A stretch of DNA of 64,000 bases from Geosiphon pyriformis (GCA_016748015.1 JAAOMT010000439.1:495170-559169), one strand, 5' to 3'. Positions 20,810-33,560 are shown, counted from the stretch's first letter. Numbers and translations: made by a program. Notes: generated by a model not told the origin, from the sequence alone.

Positions 20810-22670
20810 GAAGAATTAGGTCTCACTGCTCAAGGAATCAACGGGTTTGGATCAAATGGAAGAGAAAACGTACCAGTTAATTTCATGGAGGAAGACAGTA
20901 ACCAGGTAGAATTTATCTACACTGATACTGTCATCTCTATTCCCTCATACTGACAATACATCCTTAAGGTAAATTGAAAGATCCAAGATCAAGCCCTGTT
21001 ATTTGAAGCCAGTTCTGAAATCTGTTCCTTAGCTGATGTTGCTAATCTATATCTACCAGCCAAAGCCCATAAACACTTCAAAATCCCCATCCACAACCCA
21101 ACAGAAGATGTTATTGAAATCTCCGAAGGGATCCTTATTAATTCTATATCCGCAGATATTCAGAATTCTGAAAAACCACAATCTATTCCAGATTTCGCAC
21201 AATTATTCTTATTCTGTGACATTACCTCACAAGTATAGAATTTGCCAAAAAAAATTTACTTGTTCACACCAGAAGAGATTAATAAATTGAATTTAAGAAA
21301 CTTAAGTACTCTGCAACAAATGTAACTCAAAATCCTTCTGAATCAGTATGCCAATGTCTTTGCTAGCAAAAATGAGTTCGGACGCACCGACATCATAAAG
21401 CATTAGATTGATATGGGAAATGCTTGACTGATTAAGCAATGAACTTATTGCATACTCCTATCTAGCAATAACCTCATTAAGTAAGAAGTGCAATAGATGC
21501 TTGATAATAACCTAATTAAAGAATTGTTAAGTCTTTGGTCCTCTTCAGTAGTCTTGGTTATCAAGAAAAATGGAAAAGTGCAATTCTACATAAACTACAA
21601 GAAACTAAACAGTGTTATGCGAGGAGATAATTATCCCACTTCCTTCATCCAGGAAATTTTGGACAATCTAGGGAAAAAGAAATGGTTCTCGTTATTAGAT
21701 TTAGCAAGTGGTTACTGGCAAGTTGAAATGGACCCCAAAGACAAAAAAAAAACAGCATTTATTATTCGAGATAAAAACTTCAAGTTTAACATAATGCTTT
21801 TTGAACTTTGTAATACTCCTGCCACATTTTAATATCTGATGGATGTAGTATACAAAAGAATCCTTTGGAAATCAGTAGTAGTCTATCTAGACAACACAAA
21901 TGTGTTCTCCGAAACATTTGATGACTATTTGCTCTACCTGCAACAAGTTTTTGAATGTCTTTGTAGTGCCGAATTGAAACTTAATCTTAAGAAGTGCTTC
22001 TTTAGAAAAACTGAGTTAAAGTTTCTAGGACATGTAATCGGCAAGGACAGAGTTAAACCTAATTCAGATAAAGTACAAAAAGTCAAGGATTTTCTAGCTC
22101 CAATCAACTTCAAAGAATTACGAGAATTTCTAGAATTGGCAGAATATTATCATCAATTTGTTAAAGGTTTTTTGAATATCACTAAACCATTCCATCAATT
22201 GTTGTCCAAATATGTACTATACTTGTAAAAGGAAGACCAACAGAAAGCATTCGACTATCTCAAGCAGCGATTGATTACATCCCCAATTCTGATTTATCCA
22301 GATTTTACTAACGGTTCATTGTCACTACAAATGCCTTGAAAAATGCTCTAAGAGCAGTCTTATCACAGATAGGACTGGACAATAGAGAACATCCAATTGT
22401 CTACACTAGTTGCAGCACTAGCCCAACAGAAAAGAATTACAGCACAACAGATCTGGAATGTCTTGCCATTTATTGGGCCATACAGACTTGGAAACATTAT
22501 CTCAGTTAACTATTTGACCTATATATTGACCACAAAGAACTTATTTGGTTACTCAATAATCCACAACTAGAAGGAAAGTATACAAGATGGAGTACTTATC
22601 TGCAACAATTCTTACTTAAAGTCTATTACAAGGAAGAATCCAAGAACACCAATGCTGACAGTTTGTCGAG
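20807..22670 (+). pseudogene. dUTPase end, linker, RT and RNase H, copy C
   Basis: Begins with dUTPase motif 5 (GINGFGSNG). The frame then runs through a linker (LYLPAKAHKHFKI, compare LYIPAKSYSSIKI in B) into RT without frameshift: VVLVIKKNGKVQFY, LDLASGYWQVEM and VVYLDNTNVFS, with AAC at 21,893-21,895 replacing the second catalytic Asp, as in B. A frameshift near 22,310 precedes RNase H (LECLAIYWAI, YIDHKELIW). TAA, TAG and TGA stops are scattered. The absence of a frameshift at the RT start argues that the shifts in A and B are damage, not programmed. Confidence 0.85.
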
Positions 22671-24064
22671 GATGCTACAAACCTAATCCCAGATTCATAA
22701 ACACACTCACTTATCAACAACTATATCAGTACCTATTGACACTATATTTTAAGGAGATATTATCTCAACAGAAACAAAGTATTATACAAAAACAAGCCCA
22801 AAATTATTTTATTCAAAACAACCAACTATATTGACAAGAATGCCAAAACCATTCCACTCCACAATGACTAATTAAGGACAGTGAAAGAGAAACTATATTA
22901 TATAGCATGCATTCAGATCTGACATCAGGACACTTTAACAAAGATGCTACCCTCAAAAGAATACTAAATTTATACTATTGGTCAATAATATACAAAGACA
23001 TTTTCGAATATGTGCTTAATTGTGATGCATGTTAGCAAAGAGAAGGAGCAAGATCAACAAAACCACTTTGACCCATTTCAGTTGGAAATCCATTTGATAG
23101 AATTGGAATTGATTTGATTGGTTCTCTCTTAATTACATCCAAAGGAAATCAGTATATCACTATAGCCATTGATTATCTTACAAAATGGCCAGAAGCCAGA
23201 GCAATTCAAGTGGCCAATGCCAAAACAGTAGCCAAGTTCATACATCAAGACCTAATTTGCTGACATAGATGTCCAAAAAAATTGTTATTCAATTAAAGAA
23301 CGCATTTCATCAATAATATGTTAACAGAATTAAGCCAATGGTTTGGTATAAAACGTCTTTTATTGTTACCATATCACTCACAAACTAATGGACTAATAGA
23401 ACAGTTTAACCGAACACTGTGTGAAGCACTAGCAAAAATAAGTCAAGAAAATGAACAAGAATGAGACCTATTCATACCTTTAGTACTCTTTGCATACTGA
23501 ACACTAAAGCAAAATATGACACACTTCACACCATTCAAACTAGTCTATGGAAGAAAAGCTACATTACCTATCGAATGAAAAATATTGTCTTACCCAACAA
23601 AAACAATTACTGAAGAGAATTTTAAAGCTACCTTGTACCACAGAACATACCAGCTAATGAAAACATTAGAAAACAATCGAAAAACAACAGCTGATAACAT
23701 TAGTAATGCTCAAAAATGACAAAAGGAAAGACATGACAATCACCTACCTGAACAACCAATGGAATTCAAAATTGGAGACCAGATACTGGTACATCATACA
23801 AAAGCTGAGAAACAGTGGAGTGAAAAGTTTGACCCAAAGTGAAATAGTTCATTCCATATACATAAAGCTTTAGGAAATGGAGCTTACAAACTACAATTGG
23901 AAGACAAAATTTTAAAGAAAATAGCACATGAAAATTGGTTAAAAATTTATTATGCAAAACAGGAATCATTGTCATCAGTATCTCAACTAGGAACACAAAT
24001 TTCATTAATCAGACCAGAAGATATACCACAAGATCTGGAACCAATCATTATTATTGAAATGTAG
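22652..24064 (+). pseudogene. Integrase, copy C
   Basis: Zinc domain with NCDAC near 23,025, then GIDLIGS (Asp kept). The second catalytic Asp is Asn (LLFN then a stop, AAT at 23,291-23,293), and the Glu is kept (NGLIEQFNRTL). Several TGA codons stand where the other copies have Trp or Arg. The C-terminus ends IPQDLEPIIIIEM. Confidence 0.83.
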
Positions 24065-24144
24065 ACAACAGACAGCAAATTAAATTGGGGAATTCAAATA
24101 TATATAGCATCCAAAAAGCAGTAAGAAACAATAGAAATTTCAAT

Positions 24145-24880
24145 ATGAACCTTTCAGATCAAATTTTAAAATTATCTAAACAATTATTTGAAACAATTCA
24201 AAAATCTTCTGCTCAAATAGAAATAACAATTGATAAAAAAGAGATATGGTACAAAAATAAGAGCAGAAAAAAGGAGAATGAGAGTTCAATTAGAACTAAA
24301 CATTCCCTTCCCTACCCACCACCCGAAAGGCAATGTTAGAGAAAAAATTGCCTTCAGATGGGAGGGAAAGAAGAAAGAGGCAAAGAATAAGAAAAAGGTT
24401 ACAAAAAAAGATACTTGGTTCCTAAGCTTGAAGAAATAAAAGAAGCTTTAGCTTGTGGAACCAAACTTCCTGAAACAGGAGAGTAGACACCTGACAATGC
24501 CCAGGAATGGAAAAAAAGACTTCTTCCAGTATATTAGTTCTACAAAATTGGAGAACAGCTTGATTTGAAAACACCATACGAAGACCTTAACCAGAAAAAG
24601 TTCAACAAAGAAGCAATACAACAAGTAGAAAAGTTTGTAGGAAAAAACAATCTGACTCTATATTACAAAGCAGTATACTGACTATACACCACTTTCCAAC
24701 ATTGTCCAAACATACTGTTGTATAAATCGATAAAAATGATAATAGTTAATAATATAGGACAAATTACCAATTGATAGTTCGAAGACCTATGAAAAACAAT
24801 ATTCAACACAATCATCAAACATTACATGAACAAAAACATAGGAACAGATATATATGATTTTGCAAGAGCTCAATTCTAAA
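24145..24880 (+). pseudogene. ORF3 of the Ty3 lineage, copy C
   Basis: ATG 24,145 gives MNLSDQILKLSKQLFETIQ and then EITIDKKEIWY, matching the start of ORF3 in copy B. The middle is frameshifted near 24,320-24,400. The C-terminal half has VEKFVGKNNLTLYYKAVY and NNIGQITN. Stops are TGA, TAG and TAA. It ends at the polypurine tract. Function unknown. Confidence 0.55.
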
Positions 24881-24894
24881 AAAGAGAGGAATAA

Positions 24895-25900
24895 TGTTAC
24901 CCGAGTAGAAAAACTAATTCAAAGTTATGAAGAAATGTGACCAAAATATGACATAACACAGAATAGCATGCAATAACATTAGATAATGCGTTATAATGTA
25001 GGATAACATGTTATAATGCAGGATAACACAGAATAACATATAATAATATCAGATAATATGTTATAACATAAGATAACTAGTGATAACATAGAAAAATGAA
25101 GCAATAACAGAAATAACAAAACAATAGCTAGCAATAGTGAAACAATTGAAAACAATCCTGTAAAACCAAAAGAATGTATAAAAGCAAGTAGTTGTAGAAG
25201 TTAGAAAAGAGGACAGATAGATATGAACTTCTAGACAAGAATCAAATATCCATATCCCTTCATCATTTATTATCTCCCTTATTTTATCTTCTGAATAAAT
25301 CAATTATTAAAAAAATCAGAATTATGAATTCATGTTCTTGAACTTTATAGAATTTATGTGAATTAACTCTTGTCTTGTACTTTCATTTTAAGACAGATGC
25401 TCTTAGCATAACCACCTCAAATAATTAACGATTTGGACCAATCACTCTTGATCATGGCAATTGACAATATTAATTTATCTTTTTTTCTTTTCTTTTCTTT
25501 TCTTTTTCTTTTCTTTTTTCTTTCTTATTTTTTTGTGGAGTGGCAACATAATAAAATTGACTATCTGGGAATAGACTTTGTGATAGCTTGGTAAAAAAGG
25601 GAAGCTCCCCCTAAGTTTTGGATATTAACATTATTTTGTTAGCTTACCAGAAGGACGAAAAGACAACACCAGACCCTAATAACTGTGCTTGTTAGCTTGG
25701 AAAAGAAAGCTTATATTTACAGAAAATGTTGCAATTGACAAAAGACAAACTCTGTGCCTTATAACAAAAGAACTCAATGGGTAAATTTACATTCAGAAAT
25801 AGACTTTCAGAGATGGATAATCAAGACTAAGCCAACAAAATTACATGGAAGACATATTCCCAATAATTGAAAGCACTAAACATTACCAGTTCCATTACCC
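24895..25900 (+). repeat. 3' LTR of copy C
   Basis: TGTTACCCGAGTAG follows the purine tract AAAAGAGAGGAATAA. It contains a TATA-like GTATAAAAGCAAG near 25,176, a T/C-rich run at 25,478-25,532 and an AGCTTACCAGAAG block also seen in the LTR of B (AGTTTACCAGAAG). The right end is approximate because the sister LTR is missing; a LINE fragment begins about 25,917. Confidence 0.65.
24948..25095. repeat. AT-rich palindromic short repeats in LTR of copy C
   Basis: Units of the type GATAACATGTTATAATGCAG and GATAACACAGAATAACAT recur about every 20-30 bp. TAACATGTTA is itself palindromic. They lie upstream of the TATA-like element, where LTR enhancers usually sit; a regulatory role is inference. Confidence 0.6.
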
Positions 25901-25916
25901 ACCAAGTTTACCTCTA

Positions 25917-26100
25917 ACATCGGGTATAGGTGATTTGGTTTCTGTGTCTGTGGGTGTATAGTATAGTCCTAGTTGGCTCAAGTGGCTAGTCACGTGTAGT
26001 AAAAGCATGATTCACACCTAGTATAAATCATTATTTTGATGTATTGTTACTAGGCAGTATTTAGACTTCGCTCATTAAACTAATAAAAAATAATAATAAT
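25917..26100 (+). mobile_element. LINE 3' tail fragment
   Basis: Aligns with the 3' end of the intact LINE (40,140-40,310): GGGTGTATAGTATAGTCC, the core GTGGCTAGTCACGTG (25,982-25,996), GCATGATTCACACCTAG and a terminal CTCATTAAA followed by AATAATAAT repeats. No coding part remains upstream, so it is a heavily 5'-truncated insertion abutting the LTR of copy C. Confidence 0.8.
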
Positions 26101-26900
26101 AATACTTTCTATATATTTAATAATAATAATTTTAAGTTTAAAAGTTTTAATAATCTTAATTTTACATAATTTAAATTTATAATAATTCTTTTTTATTATA
26201 ACCAAAAATTAACTAATATTGATATTTTTTTAATTATATTTTAAATTTCAATTGTTTTAACTTTATTTAATTTAAATTATGTTCAAAATTTATTATATTA
26301 AAAAATTTAAAGCTTTTTTTATTTTATTTTTATAATATTATAGTTCAAAATTTAGTAAAAAAATTATAATATAATAAATTATAATATAAAACAATAATAA
26401 TTTTAAAAAAATAATGATTAATATAGCAGTAAATATTATTTTATAATAACAGCAAACACAATTTTATAATAGTAGTAAATACTATGCTAAAATATCAAAA
26501 AAAATTATAATATGTTTTTTTATAAAACTATAAATATATATATATATAATAGTTTTAATATTAAAAAAAACAACAATTTTAATAATTAATTCCAAAAATT
26601 TAAGCTTTTATTTTAAATTATCTTTTAGTTTTTATTTTAAACAAAATTATTATTCATTAATTAAATTTTTTGAAAAAATAATTTTTAATTAAAAATATTT
26701 ATATTATTATTAATTAATAAAAATTTTATTGTAAAAATTAGAAAAAACACTAAAAATTATTACTATTTTGTATTTATAAATTAGAAAAACATATTAGATA
26801 ATTGCAAAAATATTCTTAAAAAAAACTTTAATATAGCAAATAGATTTTAGATTAATTTTTAAAAAAAATAAATAAATATTCAATAATTAAAAAATATATA
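26101..26900. other. AT-rich stretch without recognisable gene
   Basis: Almost only A and T with short runs, including TATATATATA near 26,535. I see no ORF above 60 codons and no element boundary. It could be the saturated 5' region of the adjoining LINE relic. Confidence 0.5.
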
Positions 26901-29900
26901 AAACTTTTTTTTTGTCTATTCCAAAATCATTAAAGAAAACTGTTAAGAATTCTGGTTTTAGTGTTTTAGAAGATAGTATTGTTAGCAAAAAAAATTTTAC
27001 TATAAGATTAAATAAAAGTTTTTGAGATTCTAATACTGATAATATTATTGAATTTGATAGTATTAATATAGAAAAAAGTTTTTGGTAAAAGAAATTATTG
27101 TCAACTATAATGAAAAAATGTATTCAATAGAGAAGAATCTAACCAAACACCTAAAAATTTGCATGTAAAAACCAAAATAGCTTTAAGAACACCATTAAAA
27201 AAAATTAATTTTTTGAATAATAATAATAATAATAATAATAATGTCTTATTAAATGCTCTTTTAGCTTTTTTTTTCTCTCTAAAAAACTTGGTTAATATAT
27301 CTGTTTAGAAGTTTTTTGCTTTAAATATTGACTTAAATAAAATTATTAGAAAGTTGTTTTAAAAAAAATTATAGTAATTAAGAAGTTATTTTCAAAAATT
27401 AATGATTTTGGAAAAGTTTTTACTCCCTTAAAATTTGCTAAGATTATTTATACAATATTTATATTTGAATTAAGGCAAAAGCTGCAAATATTTTTGTAAA
27501 TATTAATTTAAGAAAGTCAATTATATATTTAAATTAAGCAGTAATAGTAAAGAAAATTTTAATTAAGATATTGGCTAAAACTGTATATATTGCACTATCT
27601 AAGTTTGGTAAAATTAGATCAATTAAAATACAATTAATAAAAATATAATAGAAAACTATAGTAAAATTTAGGCAATCTAATTATATTAATTTGGTCACAA
27701 CAAACTAATTTATTCTGATTAAAAAAGATACTATATAAGTTGCTAAGGCCAATTTAGACAAAAAAACATAAAATGCAAAAAATTATAATAGTGTGCTGTT
27801 TTATATACTACTAATAAGTATGAATATTCATAATATTTGAAATTTTATTAAATCTGTAAATAAAAAAACATGTGCAATAGATTGTTATTTAATTATATAT
27901 ATTTAACAATTATTGTTTTAATTTTGTTGAATTACTAAATACTATACTAGTACTAAAAAGTACCAATTTATGTTGGTCTTGTTTGAATTCTATTAAGTAT
28001 ATAAAATATAAGAATTTGGATCATATATTATTAAACTGTACTATAAATAAAAAAGTTTTTCTGATGATTTATCTTGTAAAGTTTTATCAAAAGCAGATAA
28101 AAACAAACTAGTTATTATTTATACCAAATATTTAGCTCTTATTGCTGTTCTATCTTTTTTAATAGTGTCTTTTAAACAAAAATTATTGGTAAATCTTTTT
28201 TTTTTGTATGCAATAATCCTTTAAGTTTTGGTTTTTCTTTAAAGATAAAGTCTTTTTTGCTTGTATTAAATAAAATAAGTAATAGATTTGCTGCTCTTAA
28301 GTACAGTTTTATTAATCTTGTAGAGCAAGTTAACAAATTAGCTAAAAAATTAGATACATTTAGACCAATAATTTTTCAGTTTAATTTTGAATGTTAGCTA
28401 TTGATGACCCTTTTATTACAGAATTAAAGAGCAAACACAATAATAAATAAGGGCTTAAGTACAGTTATTAATAATAAGACTGTTACAAAAACAGTGTTTT
28501 TAAATCAGTTAACTATTTCTAAGTTAGAAAAAAACATAAACAATTTGTCAATTATAATTATAGATTTATTGGCCAAGATAAAAAATAATGATTTAAGTTT
28601 GGACAATCTTATTCAAAAATAACTAATTTGGTTTGAAAAATTGCAACATGTAATATTTAAGACATTAATGTCTTTGCTAAGCAAAAAAACATTATTTATT
28701 GGCATGTAAATTCAAGTAATATGGTTTTAATCATTATAAAAACAAAATTAAGGCCCAGTATTAGACCATGAATTATGAGTAAGTTTGATAATATATGAGT
28801 TTTTACATCTGGTTTGGATAAAAGTTTTTTTAATATTAAAGTAATTATTATTATAAATAATACTTTGGTTTAATATATGTCTAAAATTAAGAAAGTTCTA
28901 AACTATTTAATCTTAATTTAATTACTTTTTAAGAATAAACTTTTGATAATAGTTTTAAATTTGTATATATATATTTCTACTGTGACAAAGACTAAACAAA
29001 TACTAGAAATAAATACATTTATTATTGAAACAGCTAATTCTAATTCTTTTGTAATTTTGAGGGGTTTTAATAAGAGTGGTTTTAAAAAAAATTTGAACTA
29101 TAAAAAATGTTTAAGTTTAAGTCTGGTTAATGTTTTTATAAATTAGTTTTTATTCAAACTACTTATATAAAGCAATTCAAAAAGAGTTGTAAGAGTTATT
29201 GATTATTTTTTTGTAAATTTGAATATTTATTTTTATTGTCTAAACAGATAGTTGGTAATGTTTCTGAGTTTTTTAATATGAATCACAAAACTGTTTTATT
29301 CTTGGTTGAACTAGGAAGTTTACTGAATGTTCAAATCAATATTGTTCAAAACAGGCTAATAAAGATTTTTAGAGATTTAAAATTAGAGGTGCAAATAGCA
29401 CTAGTTGAAATAGTTTTAGAAATCACTCTTTATTTCTGTTTTCTATAATAAAATGAACTTTAATAATACAAATAGTAGTAGTAATTTGAATACAATATAG
29501 AAACTTTTAAGGAATATAATAGTAAATTCAGCAAATAAAATATTTTTTAAATATTAATATAATAAAACTAAGTGTTTTTTTAATAAACAGTTATCCAAAT
29601 TTTATAGATTAGAATTATTAGTTGTTAAAATAGTTAAGATCCTGAATATAGAAAACAAATTAAGATTTAATTGTTTTTTACAAAACTTGACTGGTCACTA
29701 ATTATAATAAAACTTTAAAAATACAAACTTTAATTTGAAATAGTATAATATTAACTAGCATATTTTAATGCTTATTAAGAATTAAGAAAAAGTATTATAA
29801 GTTTAAACTATATAAATTAAAAGTTGTTAAATCTATAGTTATCAATACTACAATTAAGAAAAGGATAGAAAACTTCTGCTTAGATAAAGGCCATATAATC

Positions 29901-30119
29901 AAAAGTATGTTAAAAAGATTTTTTCACAAGATGATTTTAGATTATTTGATAGTTGATAAAAAATTGATTTTAAATTTTATAAGATTAAAGTCAAAATTGA
30001 TGTAATAATAAAAAGCTGAAATATAAAACAGTTGGTTTTGAAATCTGTTTTTGGAATCTGAACAAATTAATATGTTCTTTTAGATTATGTAGACAATTGT
30101 GTTTTTTCAAATATCATAA
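26900..30119 (+). pseudogene. AT-saturated LINE relic (ORF1 and first half of ORF2)
   Basis: Short blocks align in order with the intact LINE at 33.6 kb. FTPLKFAKII (about 27,420) matches STPSKFAGII; LSKFGKIRSIKIQLI (about 27,600) matches LSKFGVIKAIKMQLI of ORF1. SNSFVILRGFNKSGFKK (about 29,040) matches SSFVILSGDFNEDSSHK of the endonuclease. The block at 29,890-29,930 matches GHTIRSVLKHPFRK. Nearly every C or G has become T or A. Homology runs to about 30,119, where copy D interrupts it. An AAT-repeat at 27,218-27,241 corresponds to the poly-Asp region of ORF1. Confidence 0.75.
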
Positions 30120-30991
30120 TATTATTCATAAAAATTAGAAATTATAATAGTAAATAAAATAGCCAATCAAAAATAAACATAATAAAAGAAAAAATTCCAG
30201 GATTTTTCTTAAAGAATTTTAGGATTCCAGAATCTCAGAATTCCAGAATTCCTCTCAAAAAATTGTAAAATTGCAGAATTTTTTTAAAGAAATTGAAAAA
30301 TTTCAAGAAATTTCATATAATATAAATTATGTATATATAGTGAAAGTATTAAAAACAGAAAAAGTAATTTCAAAAAATTCAATTTATTATAATTCAATTC
30401 AATAGAGTTTAAAACAACAATACTTCTTTTTTTAAAAAATAGTTTTTTATAACTTAAAATGAAATTATTTTCATATTAATAAAATTATTCATTATCATTT
30501 AATTCATATTATTATTACTTAATTAAAAAAATATTAATCTATTTCACTCTATCAACATGAAATGTTGATAAAATTCAATACTTAATTATACTAAAACAAT
30601 AGCTTTTAATCATAACTATTAACAAAATACCAATTTTTTATTTTATTTTTTATTTTTTTATTTTTTATTTTTTTGTTGTTTACTAATTGATTAAAAAAAT
30701 TAAGCACTAAGTATTTAATATTAAAGATAGCCTGATAAAAGACCTAAAAACAAAGATAGAAATTTAAAAATAGCTTACTAAAAAAGCATAACTGCCAAAA
30801 TAAACTGGTTATTATACTGAAAAAAAAATTCACAAAAGAAATCATCAATTGAATTTTTGTTTATTATACAAAAAACTTAACCAAAACTTTCAGACTCTAA
30901 AATCTTCAAAAATTACCAATATTTTTAGCTATTGAATACCAAGTTATAGTTTTGTTATTTGTTTTAACACTCTAATTAATTATTTATAACA
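30120..30991 (+). repeat. 5' LTR of copy D
   Basis: TATTATTCATA at 30,120 corresponds to TGTTACTCATA of copy B, and TATAACA at 30,985-30,991 to TGTAACA. Inside, TAGCCAATCA, the GGATTCCAGAA-type minisatellite, a T-rich run and AGATAGCCTGATAAAAGACC all have counterparts in the LTR of B. The length (872 bp) is close to 809-887 bp. TTTGGTGCTCTTTG follows directly. Confidence 0.78.
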
Positions 30992-31049
30992 TTTGGTGCT
31001 CTTTGTAAAGTATAATTCAACAGAAAACCAGCACTAACATCAACTATTT

Positions 31050-32600
31050 AAAAAAATAGCAGACCAAAAAATCATAGAAAAAAATTATTTAAGATTCATA
31101 AAATTCTTATTTCAATATTACCAAATTTATTTTAGACTAACAAATAACTATTGGCCAGCAAAATTAGCTTTCAATTTCTACATCAACAAAAAAATTAAAT
31201 TCTACTTAAGAAACCAAAAAAATTCAGAAGTTCTTAGAAATTTCTATAATAAACTATTATACAGCACCACACTTTTACCAAACTATCTGTTTGTACTATT
31301 AATCACAGAAATAAGCAGAAAAATTGAAAAATACACTCAACAAAGATTTTTTATTATCTTTGCAAACAAAAAAAAATTACAAATCTTAGTAAAAACACCA
31401 AAAAAAATACAACTGTTTACTTGAAAGAAACCAAGAATTATTTCACTTATTTATTTATCATATTATTATATGCTTAAAAATACCATTCAGATAACATCAA
31501 CAGTTATACTCATATTAAAAACACTATTATCCAAAGTATTATTCTAAAATAATAAAAAAAAACCAAATTATTAAGAACTTATAGCAATTTTTTTGAAGAA
31601 TTTAAATTGTAACTAACAACACTATCAAGACTTTAATTACTATTATCTTAACCAAATTTTAAATCTACCAGTCATTAAAAAGATACTAATTCAGAAGAAA
31701 AAAAAAACAGCAATCAAAGAAATAATAATCAAAACTTGATTTTAGATAACTCAAAAGTACAAACTCCAATTGTTCAAACTCCACAAAACTCAAACAATTT
31801 AAATTCTGTTCTTATTTTTCAGTAAAACTTACTTCCAGTTATTATGATTGATTTATTAGTTGTACTAATTGCTACATAATAATAACAACTTTAACAAAAA
31901 TTTTAACAACAACAATAACAATAAAAATTTGTATTAATAACATATACACCTATTATCAAACTAAAAAAATTCACAGATAAAAAAAATAATACTTAAGCAT
32001 GACTAAATAATGTAGAAAAAGCCATTACAGCTAATGGATAGAATAATGCCAAAGCACTTTAAACTATCTTATACTTTTTTTAAAATACTGTCAATTTGTG
32101 GTATCAGAATTTTGTAAACAAATTTCAAGATTTTAATGTGTTTAAAATTGGATTTCTATGGTATTTTAATAATAATAATAGTCTAAATTGCTTGTTAATT
32201 AGTTTTACCATGATCAAACAAAGTGATACTAAAGCAATTACCACTTATTTGGAACACATCTACAGAAATCTGTGTTAAATTCAAGCAATTAATACCAATT
32301 ATTTTACAGTATTACAAATTTTAAATCAATTTATTTATGAATTATACAGTAGTTTTCTACAATAAGTACATTTAATGCGCCTAAATACTTTTTAAAATAC
32401 AGTTACATATGCCAAAGATTTTGAATTGGCTAAACTCAAAACCAATTACACCTAAGCCATAAATCTAGTAATAAATAAATTATCTAAATTAAATTTTAAG
32501 CTAAAACAATTTAGTAATTCTATTAACCAAAAATTAAAAAATACTTAACTAGTAATCAAACAATTTATTAGTCTTTTTAATATTATAACAATTCAAAAAA
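31050..32600 (+). pseudogene. Gag relic of copy D
   Basis: Translated pieces match Gag of copy B: NYLRFIKFLFQYY with HLGFAKSLFQHY, LAFNFYINKKI with SAFNFYVNEKI, LNNVEKAITANG with LNNVEKAIAANG, and IKQSDTKAITTYLEHIYRN with IKQGETKAVTIYLERFHRN. Many stops. The expected start codon is ATA. Loss of C and G relative to B is extreme. Confidence 0.75.
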
Positions 32601-33560
32601 CTCTAATTGCTTTTAAAATTAATTTTCAATTTTTTATTATTATTATTTGTGAATTTTTTTTATCAAACAATAAAACCAGAATTATTAATATTATTATTTA
32701 AAACACTCTTTTTGTACTTTTTTTTTGAAAATAAACTTTTTTTACTTAAATTGACATCAATATTTTTAACAGCTTTTTTTATAACTATAATACTATTGTT
32801 ATTAACAATCTTATTATTAAATATAAATAATTTAAAAATATTAAACTAAATAGTAAAAGTAAATAATAAGAAAAAATAACAAAAACAAAAAACTTTTTTT
32901 CTAAAATACAGCTTTTTTAAAAATTTAGGAAATTTAATAATTTAAAGTATAAAAAATACTTTGAAATAAATTAGTCTATTAGAAATTTAATGGTTTTTAT
33001 TAATAATAAATTTAATAATAAACTTAATATTAACAATATTAAAAAAAAATTAAAATTTTTAATAACAATATATTTAAATATCAAATTTTTTGTTAATATA
33101 ACTTTAAAAAAAATAATTTTAGATAAATAATTTTTTTATTTGATTTTTGTTTTGTAACTAATTATTAATTGTAAATTTTAATTTATTTTTGTTTTTAAAA
33201 ATATTTGTATTAAATAAAATGTTTTAATTAAGAAAAATTTAAAATTTAAAATTAATTTACTTAAAAATTTTTTAATTAAGATATTATATTATTTATTATT
33301 ATATAATTAAAGTTATTTAAGCAAATTTAAACAAAAAATAAAGTAATATTAATGATTAATTTTTTGGAATAATAAGAATATTATTAATTATTTATTTATT
33401 TAAAAATTTTAAATTAAAATTTTAATAAATTTTTATAGTTTTTAATTAAGTTAAAAATTAGTTTTGTAAACAATTTTTTGGGAGAAATTACAATATTGTT
33501 TCTTAATTATAATGTTTTTTATAAATAATTTGTTTAATATATTTTATTTTATTAAAATTT
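32601..33560. other. AT-rich stretch between copy D and the intact LINE
   Basis: Very AT-rich, with T/A homopolymer runs. The longest open stretch (about 80 codons near 32,610) is Phe/Leu-rich, as random AT sequence would give, and has no recognisable motif. No gene supported. Confidence 0.5.

Larger units (their letters stand above)
8030..25900 (+). mobile_element. Ty3/gypsy-like retrotransposon, copy C (5'-truncated, split by copy B)
   Basis: Two pieces, 8,030-10,685 and 20,806-25,900, form one element once copy B (10,686-20,805) is removed: the dUTPase frame then joins exactly across the site with one CCGA. The 5' LTR, primer-binding site and about 140 residues of Gag are missing. The 3' LTR starts at 24,895. 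Stops and lost catalytic residues occur in protease, RT and integrase, so the copy is dead. It was present before copy B inserted. Confidence 0.85.
30120..32600 (+). mobile_element. Copy D: AT-saturated relative of copy B (5' LTR and gag)
   Basis: A degraded LTR is followed by a primer-binding site and a Gag remnant, in the same order as copy B. It sits inside the LINE relic, whose homology stops at the LTR start. No protease, Pol or 3' LTR could be recognised, so it is truncated or decayed beyond reading. Confidence 0.75.

Noticed and set aside
24948-25095. CRISPR-like array
   Set aside because: Repeats are degenerate, AT-only and without unique spacers; the sequence is a fungal LTR.
25974-26021. 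Functional tRNA gene
   Set aside because: Only an A-box-like string and a poor B-box; no cloverleaf with a paired acceptor stem.
32607-32849. Phe/Leu-rich ORF of 80 codons as a membrane protein
   Set aside because: Composition expected from AT-saturated DNA; no start context, motif or homolog among the other copies.
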